Below are positions 1 through 8,242 of a DNA stretch of 32,611 nt, in pieces (the stretch's first letter is position 1; each line of letters opens with the position of its first letter). Source of the stretch: Faecalitalea sp. UBA4312 (GTDB lineage Bacteria; Bacillota_I; Bacilli_A; Erysipelotrichales; Erysipelotrichaceae); assembly GCA_002394635.1 (NCBI GenBank), contig DGUK01000061.1:1-32611 (forward strand), given 5' to 3'. The notes beneath the pieces were generated by a model. The model had not been told where the DNA came from, did no database searches, and saw only the letters and a list, made by a program, of their open reading frames with translations. The translations under genes were made by a program, and so were the position numbers.

Positions 1-425
1 ATCCCATAGATCCCCGACGATAAATGGGTAATGTTGGTTCCGCGATGCCCATCTCCACGGGTAACGACCTTGGATAGTCTTCCCTTGTCATACGTCACAA
101 CCAAGGTCAGTCCATCCAGTTTCCAGCTGACCCAGATTGGTTTACCGTCAGCCCATTTTACCAGCTCTTCTGGTAATTTGGTCTTAGCCAGTGATAAAGC
201 CTGGAATTCATGTTCTTCTTTTTGGCCCCGGATTTGATCGGCAGAAACCGTATGGGTCGGGCTGCCTTCCAATACTTCGCCGGTCTGTTCTTCCAGTCGT
301 TTTAATTCATCAAATAATGCATCCCACTCATAATCCGTCATGATTTCGGCTTGTCCGTTATAATAAGCATCTGAAGCCGCCTTTAACTGATCAATGATTT
401 TCTGCATCAAAACTCTTTCGTCCAT
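1..425 (-). CDS. NAD+-dependent DNA ligase (LigA-type), N-terminal part, runs off window
   Basis: This is the first ~141 residues of a LigA-type ligase, which seals nicks using NAD+. The N-terminus (ASDAYYNG...TDYEWDALFDEL...SPTH) matches the Ia domain that binds NMN. The adenylation domain follows, with the motif-I lysine in WKLDG (K102) and the family stretch TRGDG at residues 122-126. The start at 425 is set by AGGAG eight bases upstream. Compared with textbook LigA it is divergent: KLDG instead of KIDG, SLAKTK where HxxPMLSL is usual, and GHRGTNIT instead of GxxGEDVT. It may therefore be a second, accessory ligase rather than the housekeeping one. It lies 49 bases downstream of sbcC on the same strand, suggesting a repair cluster. 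The rest of the protein is outside the window. Confidence 0.82.
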   Translation of the reverse strand, partial: MDERVLMQKIIDQLKAASDAYYNGQAEIMTDYEWDALFDELKRLEEQTGEVLEGSPTHTVSADQIRGQKEEHEFQALSLAKTKLPEELVKWADGKPIWVSWKLDGLTLVVTYDKGRLSKVVTRGDGHRGTNITHLSSGIYG

Positions 426-474
426 CCTTCATTCTCCTAAAAACTATGCGTTTATTTTATCATATTTTATGCGC

Positions 475-3400
475 TCAGTATTCCCAATGGTGATGACTTC
501 CCTGATCATCTTTATCAATGATCAGTTTGGTATCCACCTGTGCTTTCAATTCATTTACATGCGATATGATCCCAATCAAGCGATTCTCATCGGTCAATTC
601 ATTTAAAATAGATACCGCTTCATTGCGAACATCATCGCTTAAAGATCCAAATCCCTCATCAATAAACATCGTATCAATACGCACGCTGCCATTATTTAAC
701 TGAATGAGATCTGCCATCCCCAGCGCCATCGATAAAGCCGCCATAAAGGCTTCTCCCCCGGACAAGCTTCTGGCATCCCGCTCTTCATTGGTCACCAGAT
801 GAACTACATTCAGATCCAGCCCCACACTGCCACGGTTTCCAAGATCTTCGATGTCCACACACTTCAAAATAAACTGGTTATGCGATAAACGGATCAGACG
901 TTCGTTGGCTTTGGCTAACATCTGCTTAAAATATTTACGTAAAATAAATGTTTTAAAATCCAGATGCTGGCTCGGCGTCTTCCCGCAGATCACCACATAG
1001 ATGTCACGGATATCTTCGTATTTCTGATGCAGAAGATCATACTGCTCATACAAAGTATGGCACCGTTCATATGCCTTCCGATTGGTTTGCATCATACCGA
1101 CTACGATATCTCTTTGTGCCTGCAGTCCCATTTTTTCGGACTGCAGCTTTTGGATGGTTTCCTGTAAGAGTGTTGTATCGGTTCTTTCTTTACCCTTTAT
1201 TAAATCCAGCAACGTATGATATTGTCCCTGTACACGATTTTTTGTTTCCTGATGCTCTGTAATCTTTTGACGGACTTTTCGGATCACATCCAGTTCCAGT
1301 ATAGAGTCGGTAAACTCTTTTTCCGATCCAAAGCCCTGTGTTCGCAGTTCTTTGACAAACCTCTTATTTAGATGAACTTGATCTTGTTCCAATGACTGAA
1401 GATCCTGCGCCATTGTCTTCCTGGCTGCCAGCCAGCCATTCAACTGATTGTATTCCTTTTCATATGTCTGTTGTGCTTTTTCCAGATTCGTTTTAATGGA
1501 TTCCAATTGTCTTTGTAAAATCTCTGCTTGTCTTTTAGCCTCTTTCAAAGACGCACATGGCAGCGTTTCCTGGATCGTCTGAATCTGAGATTGGAGGCCG
1601 GTATTCTGATTTTGCAGCTCCTGCAATTCTTTCGAATTCGCTTCGAGCGCCATCTCCAATTTTTCTATTGCATCTTTTTGCTCAACCAGTTTCTCATCAT
1701 TGGCCGCCATTTCCCGAGTATCGTCGATTGCTTGTTTTTTCAGCTTTTCATTCTCCTGTATGTCCTGAGAACAAATATTTATCTCCTTGTCCGGATCAGT
1801 ATCATGGTAGGCATTCCTGTTTATAGTCTGTCTCAAAAGTTGTATTTCCTGATTAAGCTGAATGCAGTCCGTGTTTAATTGTTCCCACTGCTGCCTACAA
1901 GTATCAAACTGCGTTTTTTTCTGGTAGAGGATATCGGCGCTTGTTGCGTGAGGTTGAAGGAGCGGTAATTCAGAAGCATGATGAATACTGCCACAGACAG
2001 GACAAGGCTTTCCTTCTTTTAGGGAGCTGCGAACCAGTGCCGCCTGATCAGATAGAAACAACTGATAATAGTCATTATACTGTTGGTATGCCGCATCTTT
2101 TTCCGTTTCTTTTGCGCTCCGTTCCGTTTCCTTTATTTGTAAAGAGTCCTTTAATGAAGCCATCCTTGACAGATCCTTTTTCAGATCTTCCAGCTGCTTC
2201 TTTTTATCCGTAATATTTTGGATCATTATCGTAAAGTACTCAGGGTCCTTTATCCTTTTTAGCAATACTTGTTGACGATCTTCTGTTGTTCGTACTTCTG
2301 TCTTTTTATCTTTTAAAGACCGCTGCAGGGATGCATAGACATTCCGTACAGATTGGATCGTTTGATCCATATTATTCTTCTGTGCCTTGAACCCATCCAG
2401 TTTTTCATACTGTGTATACCCCGATTCCAATGTACTGATCTGTCCGGTCAGCTTAGCCCCTTTCGACTCGTAAACAGACTGTGCTTTCTCTTTTTTTTCT
2501 TTGAATTTATCAATACTTTCTCGGGAATGCCGTATATCATTGTCTAATTGTTCCAGATCGCTTTTCTTTTTTTTAAGAGCATTATGTCCCTTGATAAACA
2601 TCTGATATGAAGTCTGTACGACTTGGGCCCGTGTTGCCTTATCTACCTGCTGTTCCCATTTCCGAACAGTATCGTCTTCTTTTAGGATTGCCTCATACTC
2701 TTTCTTCTTTTCTTCTGCATCTTTAAACTTCTGATTCAGTTCCTCCGCATTTTTCAACAAGGTCCTCTGACTGGTTTCCTGTCTTTCCAGGTCCGATATC
2801 GTTTTGTCCAATGCTCTTTTTTTGGTATCGATTTCCTGATTGACCTGGTATAAGGTATCCAGCAATATTTCTTTATCAACTTCACGAAATCCATCAGACA
2901 ACGTTTCCCATTTTTCTTTGTACGCACTGTCTGATGGAATTGTAACCATCTGCAAAGATTCCTGAATATTTTTCTTTGTGTCTTCTAACGAACCATACAT
3001 TTCGTTAAACCGTTTCTTGGTTTCAGCTTCAATAGAGGTATAAATACTATTATCAAAAATCTTCATAAAAATTTCCTGACGGTCGTTAGATCTTGCCTTC
3101 AACAAGTCCGTAAACTCACCTTGTGCCAACATCACAACCTGTTTAAACTGCGCTGCCGTCAATTTGATGATTTCTTCAATTTTATGATTGATATCGGCTT
3201 TCTTGCCATCGAATGGTTTTCCATCTGGCAACGTCAGTTCCACTTCTTCAGGATAATCGGACTTTAATTTCTTGTAACTGCCATCTTTATTTCGCTTATA
3301 TTTTTCTTGACCTGCTTTTCGGACGATCGTATATTTATCGTTTCCATAGGAAAAACAATACGTCACCTCCGTACGCATTTCTTTTTTGGCATATTGACTA

Positions 3401-3594
3401 TGGATCATCTTCTCCGTACGCATACTTCCACTTGTCTTTCCATACAACGCATACGTAATCGCATCGAAGATGGTCGTCTTGCCGGCCCCGGTCGGTCCGG
3501 TAATCAGGAACAAGCCATGACCGACCTTGTCAAATTCAATGCGTTCATGGACGTAGGATCCAAAAGCTTTCATTTCAATATAGATCGGTTTCAC
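475..3594 (-). CDS. sbcC: Exonuclease subunit SbcC (Rad50-like ATPase)
   Basis: This is the ATPase subunit of the SbcCD nuclease, which opens hairpins and removes protein-blocked DNA ends. At 1039 residues it has the usual family length. Walker A GPTGAGKT is at residues 33-40. Two long charged coiled-coil arms flank a zinc hook CPVCG at 531-535. The ABC signature LSGGEAF lies near 942 and the Walker B FIDEGFGSL near 977. All expected parts are intact. Its ATG overlaps the sbcD stop by four bases (3591-3594), so the two genes are translationally coupled and made as one operon. The SMC-like arms are rich in Lys, Glu and Gln, as in the family. Confidence 0.97.
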   Translation of the reverse strand: MKPIYIEMKAFGSYVHERIEFDKVGHGLFLITGPTGAGKTTIFDAITYALYGKTSGSMRTEKMIHSQYAKKEMRTEVTYCFSYGNDKYTIVRKAGQEKYKRNKDGSYKKLKSDYPEEVELTLPDGKPFDGKKADINHKIEEIIKLTAAQFKQVVMLAQGEFTDLLKARSNDRQEIFMKIFDNSIYTSIEAETKKRFNEMYGSLEDTKKNIQESLQMVTIPSDSAYKEKWETLSDGFREVDKEILLDTLYQVNQEIDTKKRALDKTISDLERQETSQRTLLKNAEELNQKFKDAEEKKKEYEAILKEDDTVRKWEQQVDKATRAQVVQTSYQMFIKGHNALKKKKSDLEQLDNDIRHSRESIDKFKEKKEKAQSVYESKGAKLTGQISTLESGYTQYEKLDGFKAQKNNMDQTIQSVRNVYASLQRSLKDKKTEVRTTEDRQQVLLKRIKDPEYFTIMIQNITDKKKQLEDLKKDLSRMASLKDSLQIKETERSAKETEKDAAYQQYNDYYQLFLSDQAALVRSSLKEGKPCPVCGSIHHASELPLLQPHATSADILYQKKTQFDTCRQQWEQLNTDCIQLNQEIQLLRQTINRNAYHDTDPDKEINICSQDIQENEKLKKQAIDDTREMAANDEKLVEQKDAIEKLEMALEANSKELQELQNQNTGLQSQIQTIQETLPCASLKEAKRQAEILQRQLESIKTNLEKAQQTYEKEYNQLNGWLAARKTMAQDLQSLEQDQVHLNKRFVKELRTQGFGSEKEFTDSILELDVIRKVRQKITEHQETKNRVQGQYHTLLDLIKGKERTDTTLLQETIQKLQSEKMGLQAQRDIVVGMMQTNRKAYERCHTLYEQYDLLHQKYEDIRDIYVVICGKTPSQHLDFKTFILRKYFKQMLAKANERLIRLSHNQFILKCVDIEDLGNRGSVGLDLNVVHLVTNEERDARSLSGGEAFMAALSMALGMADLIQLNNGSVRIDTMFIDEGFGSLSDDVRNEAVSILNELTDENRLIGIISHVNELKAQVDTKLIIDKDDQGSHHHWEY

Positions 3595-4745
3595 GCTTTG
3601 TCTCCTTTCTGTGCCTGGTCAATAATATCCATCATCAACTGTTCTTTCGATCCCTCTAGTGTTTCATCGCGGATCTGTGCATAAAATTCCCGAAAAGCTT
3701 CCATCGGGTCAATTTCTTTTCCATCCTGCTGTGCTTCAGCTAAATGAAGCTGTGCCCGCATCCAAGGATTCTGTACTTCCACTATGTGGCTGTATCGTTC
3801 GCGCAGAAGATCTAACGGATTGTAGGGGATATTCTCTTTCAGCACAATGTACACATAATCATCCTTGTTCGATTCGCTGGCTTGTGCCAGAATTTCCTGT
3901 AAAGTCCCTTCCACCTTCCGGATATCCGGCGATGAAACCAAAGGAATAAAATCATAGGTGATATTTCCCTTCTCCTTCATTTCCACAACCTGGATCCCTT
4001 TAATATGATCCACTTCGCTCAAGGAGTATTTAATGGGTGTCCCACTGTAGCGGATAGATTCTTTTCCTACTTTTTGTGCTCTGTGAATATGTCCCAGGGC
4101 TACATAATCAAAATCATCAACGACCATGGTATCGACACAGTCCAGTCCACCCACTGAAAGATAATTCAGTTCGGATTCACTACGTTCCGGCCGCGATTGT
4201 CCATAGACATAAAACTGGTGGGAAATCAGGACATTTCTCTGTCTGGTATCGATGGCTTCTCTTGCGATCAGCTGTTCAATGGCATCTTGATAATTTTTTA
4301 CGTCCAGCCAGCCCCGCACCATAGACGGTCGTGTAAACGGAAGAAAGTAAAAATTTACATTCCCATAGGCATCTGTCAATGTTTGCTTCATCAAAAACGA
4401 ATCGTTGCTCTGCGGTGGTAAAGTGGATATAAAAATATTATGATCCCGGAAAAACGTGCTCCCAAATTGAAGACGGGAAGCATCGTCGTGATTACCGGCA
4501 ATAATATAAACGGGAACCTTTGGATTGGTTTTTGTAAAATCTTTTAAAAAGGTATCAAACAGATCGAAAGCTTCAGCACTGGGTACATTCTTATCATATA
4601 CATCCCCGGCAATAATCAGAACATCCGGCTGTTGTTCTTTGGTTTTCTCAATGATCTGATGGAACACATCGTTTTGAAGCTGTGTTAGATTATATGTCTT
4701 CAACTGTTTTCCTATATGTAGATCCGAAATATGAAATAGTTTCAT
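3591..4745 (-). CDS. sbcD: Exonuclease subunit SbcD (Mre11-like nuclease)
   Basis: This is the Mn2+-dependent nuclease partner of SbcC. The calcineurin-like phosphoesterase signature is complete at the N-terminus: DLHIG (D8, H10), GDVYD from residue 47 (D48) and GNHDD at 84-88, followed by the later metal motif GHIHRAQ. The length of 384 residues is normal. The start is supported by GAGGG about eight bases upstream, and a TATAAT hexamer sits at 4769-4774 on the minus strand. It is the promoter-proximal gene of an sbcD-sbcC unit, with the ligase gene further downstream. Confidence 0.97.
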   Translation of the reverse strand: MKLFHISDLHIGKQLKTYNLTQLQNDVFHQIIEKTKEQQPDVLIIAGDVYDKNVPSAEAFDLFDTFLKDFTKTNPKVPVYIIAGNHDDASRLQFGSTFFRDHNIFISTLPPQSNDSFLMKQTLTDAYGNVNFYFLPFTRPSMVRGWLDVKNYQDAIEQLIAREAIDTRQRNVLISHQFYVYGQSRPERSESELNYLSVGGLDCVDTMVVDDFDYVALGHIHRAQKVGKESIRYSGTPIKYSLSEVDHIKGIQVVEMKEKGNITYDFIPLVSSPDIRKVEGTLQEILAQASESNKDDYVYIVLKENIPYNPLDLLRERYSHIVEVQNPWMRAQLHLAEAQQDGKEIDPMEAFREFYAQIRDETLEGSKEQLMMDIIDQAQKGDKA

Positions 4746-4768
4746 CTTATATCCCTCGCACTTCTTAT

Positions 4769-4774
4769 ATTATA
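4769..4774 (-). promoter_or_regulatory. Probable -10 box of sbcDC
   Basis: A perfect TATAAT (minus strand) stands 24 bases before the sbcD start codon, with the ribosome site between. I see no good -35 hexamer upstream in the AT-rich stretch, so the call rests on the -10 box and its position only. Confidence 0.4.
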
Positions 4775-4802
4775 AACGATTTATATAAAAAAGAATAAAA
4801 TC

Positions 4803-4843
4803 AAAAAACCATGAAAGCGGACTAAAACAGCCAACTTCCATGG
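4803..4843 (-). terminator. Terminator after the membrane-anchored serine hydrolase gene
   Basis: On the minus strand an imperfect hairpin begins CCATGGAAG and closes with CTTTCATGG (4809-4843), with a TTTT loop and one or more wobble pairs. Six T residues follow at 4803-4808. It lies just after the stop at 4851 and separates that gene from sbcD. Confidence 0.65.
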
Positions 4844-4850
4844 AATTCAC

Positions 4851-5810
4851 TTATATTTTAAAATAGTTATAACAGATTTCATTGAGATCTCCCATGATCT
4901 GCTCGGCTCCTCCTAATCCCGTCGTAAAAATACAAATACAGTATGGAGAAACATTTTCTTCTACAAAGCCGCCGGCACAGAGATGGATATCATAGCTGCC
5001 ATATTTCTGAGGCATTCCAACCTGAATAACATAATCCAGATACTGGTTTGGCTGACTGGCTGCCATGTTTTCTATCAGATCCGTATACTTCTCTTTATGC
5101 GTATACAAGTACTTTAATACATCCTCAAGATAGCCCGGCGTCATTACATTTTCTTCCGAGAACTCATCATCCATTGATTTATTGGTATATTTGAGACATA
5201 GATCCTTAAAGGATTGCCATCCCCCAAGCTCTTCATACAGAATATATCCAGCCGAATTGTCCGAATGAACGATCAGCTCATAGAGAAGCTCGCTGAGAGG
5301 AACCTCAGATCCTACCGGATACTGGCTGGAGATGATACCGGAGGATTCATCCCCCATATAACTGGTATACGGAATAACAGAGTCCAAAGACAGTTCTTTA
5401 GAGTCGATCATGTCATAATACAACATGGCAAGAGGCAGTTTGTATGTGCTGCCGGCAATGAATTCCAGGTCATCCTGCCATGTATATTCTGTCTGTTCTT
5501 CGAAATTATATACCGCAATACCCAGCCGATCCGTATTGATCTGGTGTGATTGCAGATAATCTTCGATACGTGCCTGTAAAGTTTCCGATGAATACTTATT
5601 TACAACATAGGTGTCCTCATCAAAATTTACCGGCACATCGACAACCGTACTGACATCCTTGGCGTTTTGTTGCTCATAAATGTTTTTATAAAGTTCCAGA
5701 TCGATCCATAGAATGGAAGAAAAAATACATAGTAAGAGAATACACAAAAGAATCTTGCGAATATTCGATCTTGTATCCCGATAGGTTTTGATTCGTTTCA
5801 CTTTTTTCAT
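4851..5810 (-). CDS. Membrane-anchored serine hydrolase, class A beta-lactamase-like, third motif degenerate
   Basis: A 319-residue protein with one N-terminal membrane segment (about residues 20-36, after a Lys/Arg-rich start) and an extracellular domain of the class A beta-lactamase/transpeptidase fold. The SxxK nucleophile motif is STYK at 121-124, preceded by the usual Phe-x-x-Gly-Ser context. The SDN motif is at 183-185 (HSDNSAG). The third motif, normally Lys-Thr-Gly on strand beta-3, is not present: the corresponding stretch near 276-281 reads HLCAGG. Activity on beta-lactams or peptidoglycan therefore cannot be assumed, and it may be a cell-wall-binding or pseudo-enzyme form. The gene diverges from the purF-like gene and ends in its own terminator. 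A paralogue with all three motifs is encoded at 7411-8241. Confidence 0.75.
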   Translation of the reverse strand: MKKVKRIKTYRDTRSNIRKILLCILLLCIFSSILWIDLELYKNIYEQQNAKDVSTVVDVPVNFDEDTYVVNKYSSETLQARIEDYLQSHQINTDRLGIAVYNFEEQTEYTWQDDLEFIAGSTYKLPLAMLYYDMIDSKELSLDSVIPYTSYMGDESSGIISSQYPVGSEVPLSELLYELIVHSDNSAGYILYEELGGWQSFKDLCLKYTNKSMDDEFSEENVMTPGYLEDVLKYLYTHKEKYTDLIENMAASQPNQYLDYVIQVGMPQKYGSYDIHLCAGGFVEENVSPYCICIFTTGLGGAEQIMGDLNEICYNYFKI

Positions 5811-5881
5811 AATATGACATGTATTATACCGTATTTTTCGTTGAAATACAGCCTATAAATCATTTTAAGAACAACTTAAAG

Positions 5882-5940
5882 TGTTATAATTATAAAATTT
5901 CGTTAAAAAAGTCCAATTCAGTCTATGAATCTGTTATAAT
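5882..5940 (+). promoter_or_regulatory. Tandem extended -10 promoter elements upstream of the purF-like gene
   Basis: Two identical TGTTATAAT sequences (TGn joined to a perfect TATAAT) occur at 5882-5890 and 5932-5940, exactly 50 bases apart. The second ends 27 bases before the start codon. Neither has a convincing -35 box, which fits extended -10 promoters that do not need one. The upstream copy may be a second start site. Confidence 0.5.
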
Positions 5941-5967
5941 CTTAAAGAAAAAAAGGGAGGAACATCT

Positions 5968-7386
5968 ATGGGTGGTTACTTTGCAGCAGCTTCTAAACGT
6001 GATTGTGTCTTCGATTTATTTTTTGGAACTGATTATCATTCCCATCTAGGAACACGAAGAGCCGGTATTGCGGTGTACGGTAATGAAGGATTTAACCGTT
6101 CGATCCACAATATTGAAAGTGCTCCATTTCGGACAAAATTTGAAAATGAAATCCATGACATGATGGGATATCTCGGTATTGGTTGTATTTCAGACTATGA
6201 CCCACAGCCTTTGATCGTACGTTCTCATCATGGGACCTATGCGATTACAACTGTCGGTCGCATCAACAATACAAACGAACTTACCGAAGAAATAATCCAT
6301 AACAACAACATGCATTTCCTTGAAATGAGCGGTGGTAAAAACATTAACTCCACCGAGCTGGTCGCCGCTTTGATCAATCAACAAGATAATCTCGTCGAAG
6401 GAATCAAGTATGCGCAAAGTCGCATCGATGGTTCCATGTCCATTCTACTTTTAACCCCAAAAGGAATCTTCTTAGCCCGTGACAAATTGGGCAGAACACC
6501 AATCGTAGTTGGTGAGAAACTGGATGGGTACTGCGCTTCTTTTGAATCATTTGCCTATTTAAATCTCGGTTATCATGACTATAAAGAATTAGGTCCTGGT
6601 GAAATCTGTATTATGACACCCAATGGTGTCAAGACATTAGCCAAACCTGGTAAGAAAATGCGTATCTGTACCTTCCTTTGGTGCTACTATGGATATCCTT
6701 CAACCAGTTATGAAGGTGTATCGGTAGAAAAAATGCGTTATAACTGCGGCCATTTAATGGCAAAAAGAGATCAGCCGGATCCAAATGAAATTGATATGGT
6801 AGCCGGTGTTCCGGATTCCGGAACAGCCCATGCTATCGGATATGCCAATGAATCCGGTATACCATTCTCACGGCCATTTATCAAATATACACCAACCTGG
6901 CCACGATCTTTTATGCCAACCTATCAGTCTGCGAGGGATCTGATTGCCAAAATGAAGATCATTCCTGTCCATGACCTGATCGACGGACAGAAGATCTTAC
7001 TGATCGATGATTCCATTGTACGCGGTACACAGCTGCGGGAAACCACACAGTTTCTGTATCGCAGCGGTGCCAAGGATGTTCATGTCCGTGCCGCCTGCCC
7101 TCCGATCATGTTCGGTTGTAAATATATCAACTTCTCCCGCTCTACCAGTGAAATGGAACTGATAGCGCGAAGAGTCATTACACAGGAAGAAGGGCTGGAT
7201 GTTGAAAGAGATGTTCTCTATGACTATGCCAACCCGGACAGTGACCGATATCATACAATGATCGAAGGCATCCGCAAGCAGCAAGGATTTTCTTCGCTAG
7301 GGTATAATCGCCTGGATGATCTGCTGGACGCTGTCGGTATCGATAAAGAAAATCTCTGTACCTATTGCTGGAACGGAAAAGAATAA
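5968..7386 (+). CDS. Amidophosphoribosyltransferase-like protein (PurF paralogue without N-terminal Cys)
   Basis: A 472-residue homologue of glutamine-PRPP amidotransferase, the first enzyme of purine synthesis. It has an N-terminal Ntn-hydrolase domain (GTDYHSHLGTRRAG at about 21-34, the pattern around the glutaminase site) and a C-terminal phosphoribosyltransferase domain with the PRPP loop LIDDSIVRGT at 345-354. True PurF starts Met-Cys-Gly and uses the exposed Cys1 as nucleophile. Here the start is MGGYFAAASKRDC, so position 2 is Gly and the first Cys is residue 13. The start is firm, because GGGAGG lies nine bases upstream and no Cys-bearing start is in frame. I recall similar MGG-starting PurF-like proteins in other gut bacteria, but their function is unclear to me. 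The gene is alone, not in a pur operon. The C-terminus ends with a CTYC pair. Confidence 0.8.
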   Translation: MGGYFAAASKRDCVFDLFFGTDYHSHLGTRRAGIAVYGNEGFNRSIHNIESAPFRTKFENEIHDMMGYLGIGCISDYDPQPLIVRSHHGTYAITTVGRINNTNELTEEIIHNNNMHFLEMSGGKNINSTELVAALINQQDNLVEGIKYAQSRIDGSMSILLLTPKGIFLARDKLGRTPIVVGEKLDGYCASFESFAYLNLGYHDYKELGPGEICIMTPNGVKTLAKPGKKMRICTFLWCYYGYPSTSYEGVSVEKMRYNCGHLMAKRDQPDPNEIDMVAGVPDSGTAHAIGYANESGIPFSRPFIKYTPTWPRSFMPTYQSARDLIAKMKIIPVHDLIDGQKILLIDDSIVRGTQLRETTQFLYRSGAKDVHVRAACPPIMFGCKYINFSRSTSEMELIARRVITQEEGLDVERDVLYDYANPDSDRYHTMIEGIRKQQGFSSLGYNRLDDLLDAVGIDKENLCTYCWNGKE

Positions 7387-7412
7387 AGAAGCTGAAACTC
7401 AGCTTCTTTTTT
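7385..7412 (+). terminator. Rho-independent terminator of the purF-like gene
   Basis: A 10-bp perfect stem (AAGAAGCTGA / TCAGCTTCTT, 3-base loop) is followed by a run of T. It overlaps the stop codon of the plus-strand gene and abuts the end of the converging minus-strand gene. Confidence 0.85.
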
Positions 7413-8241
7413 AAGTGTTCACTTGTTCATAGACGTAGGTAGAAAGATGGATAATAAACTCTCTGGCAGCACCCGGATTGGCCGCCTTTTCTGTCATGAC
7501 GCAGAGAATGTATGGTCTGTCAGAAAAGATGATTGCCACATCATTTTCCACATCAGCAAGTTCACCGGTTTTATTTCCTGTTTCAATGCCTTCCGGGATC
7601 CCGGCCGGGATCTTATTTTTACGTTCCTGTTTTTTCATCAGATCCAGAATCTCTTCTGAACCCGGCAGCTTCTTGTGGTAAATCATGGAAAGGAAAGTCG
7701 TACAATCCTTTACCGATGTATAGTTGTCATCCACGTCATTGGATTCCATCATCTTTCTTCCTAAATGCGTATCTTCGAATCCATGGTTTTCACAATACAG
7801 ATTCACACGGGCTTTTCCAGCTTCCGTATCCCCATTTCCTAGCAGATCGATCAGATTATTGCAGGCCGTATTGTCACTGATGGTAATCATCTGTACCAGC
7901 ATCTGTTGTGTCGGTTCATCGATCGTTTCCATATTTTCATAGATGCAGCCGGCAATATACAGCTTGATCAGGCTAGCCGCCTGCATTTTATGACTATTGA
8001 TATCAGTCAATGCCTTTTCATCAACTAGCTGGATGCCGATAGCGACATTTTCACTATCTTCATAATTATCGATCAGAAAGTCCTCCACATCCTTTTTCAG
8101 CTGGAAAGATTCGTCTTTTGTTTCTTTGATTTCCTTTGTTTGTTGTACACTCTCCGTTTTCTTTTCGACCCCTTCGGTTTTCTGTGTACATCCACCCAAC
8201 AGAAGCCCAAAGCAAAGAAAATAAGTAAATAATCTTTTCAT
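7411..8241 (-). CDS. Lipoprotein serine hydrolase, class A beta-lactamase-like
   Basis: A 276-residue exported lipoprotein. A short signal peptide ends in the lipobox LLGGC (Cys18), followed by a charged Lys/Glu/Thr linker to about residue 50. The catalytic domain has all three active-site motifs: SLIK (90-93), SDN (122-124) and KTG (224-226). A Glu-Ser-Asn at 166-168 lies where class A enzymes carry their general base region. It could be a beta-lactamase or a low-molecular-weight peptidoglycan enzyme, and sequence alone does not decide. It starts one base after the stop of the SH3-repeat lipoprotein gene, so the two surface proteins are co-transcribed and perhaps work together, the SH3 protein binding wall and this one acting on it (inference). 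Confidence 0.82.
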   Translation of the reverse strand: MKRLFTYFLCFGLLLGGCTQKTEGVEKKTESVQQTKEIKETKDESFQLKKDVEDFLIDNYEDSENVAIGIQLVDEKALTDINSHKMQAASLIKLYIAGCIYENMETIDEPTQQMLVQMITISDNTACNNLIDLLGNGDTEAGKARVNLYCENHGFEDTHLGRKMMESNDVDDNYTSVKDCTTFLSMIYHKKLPGSEEILDLMKKQERKNKIPAGIPEGIETGNKTGELADVENDVAIIFSDRPYILCVMTEKAANPGAAREFIIHLSTYVYEQVNT

Positions 8242-8242
8242 T

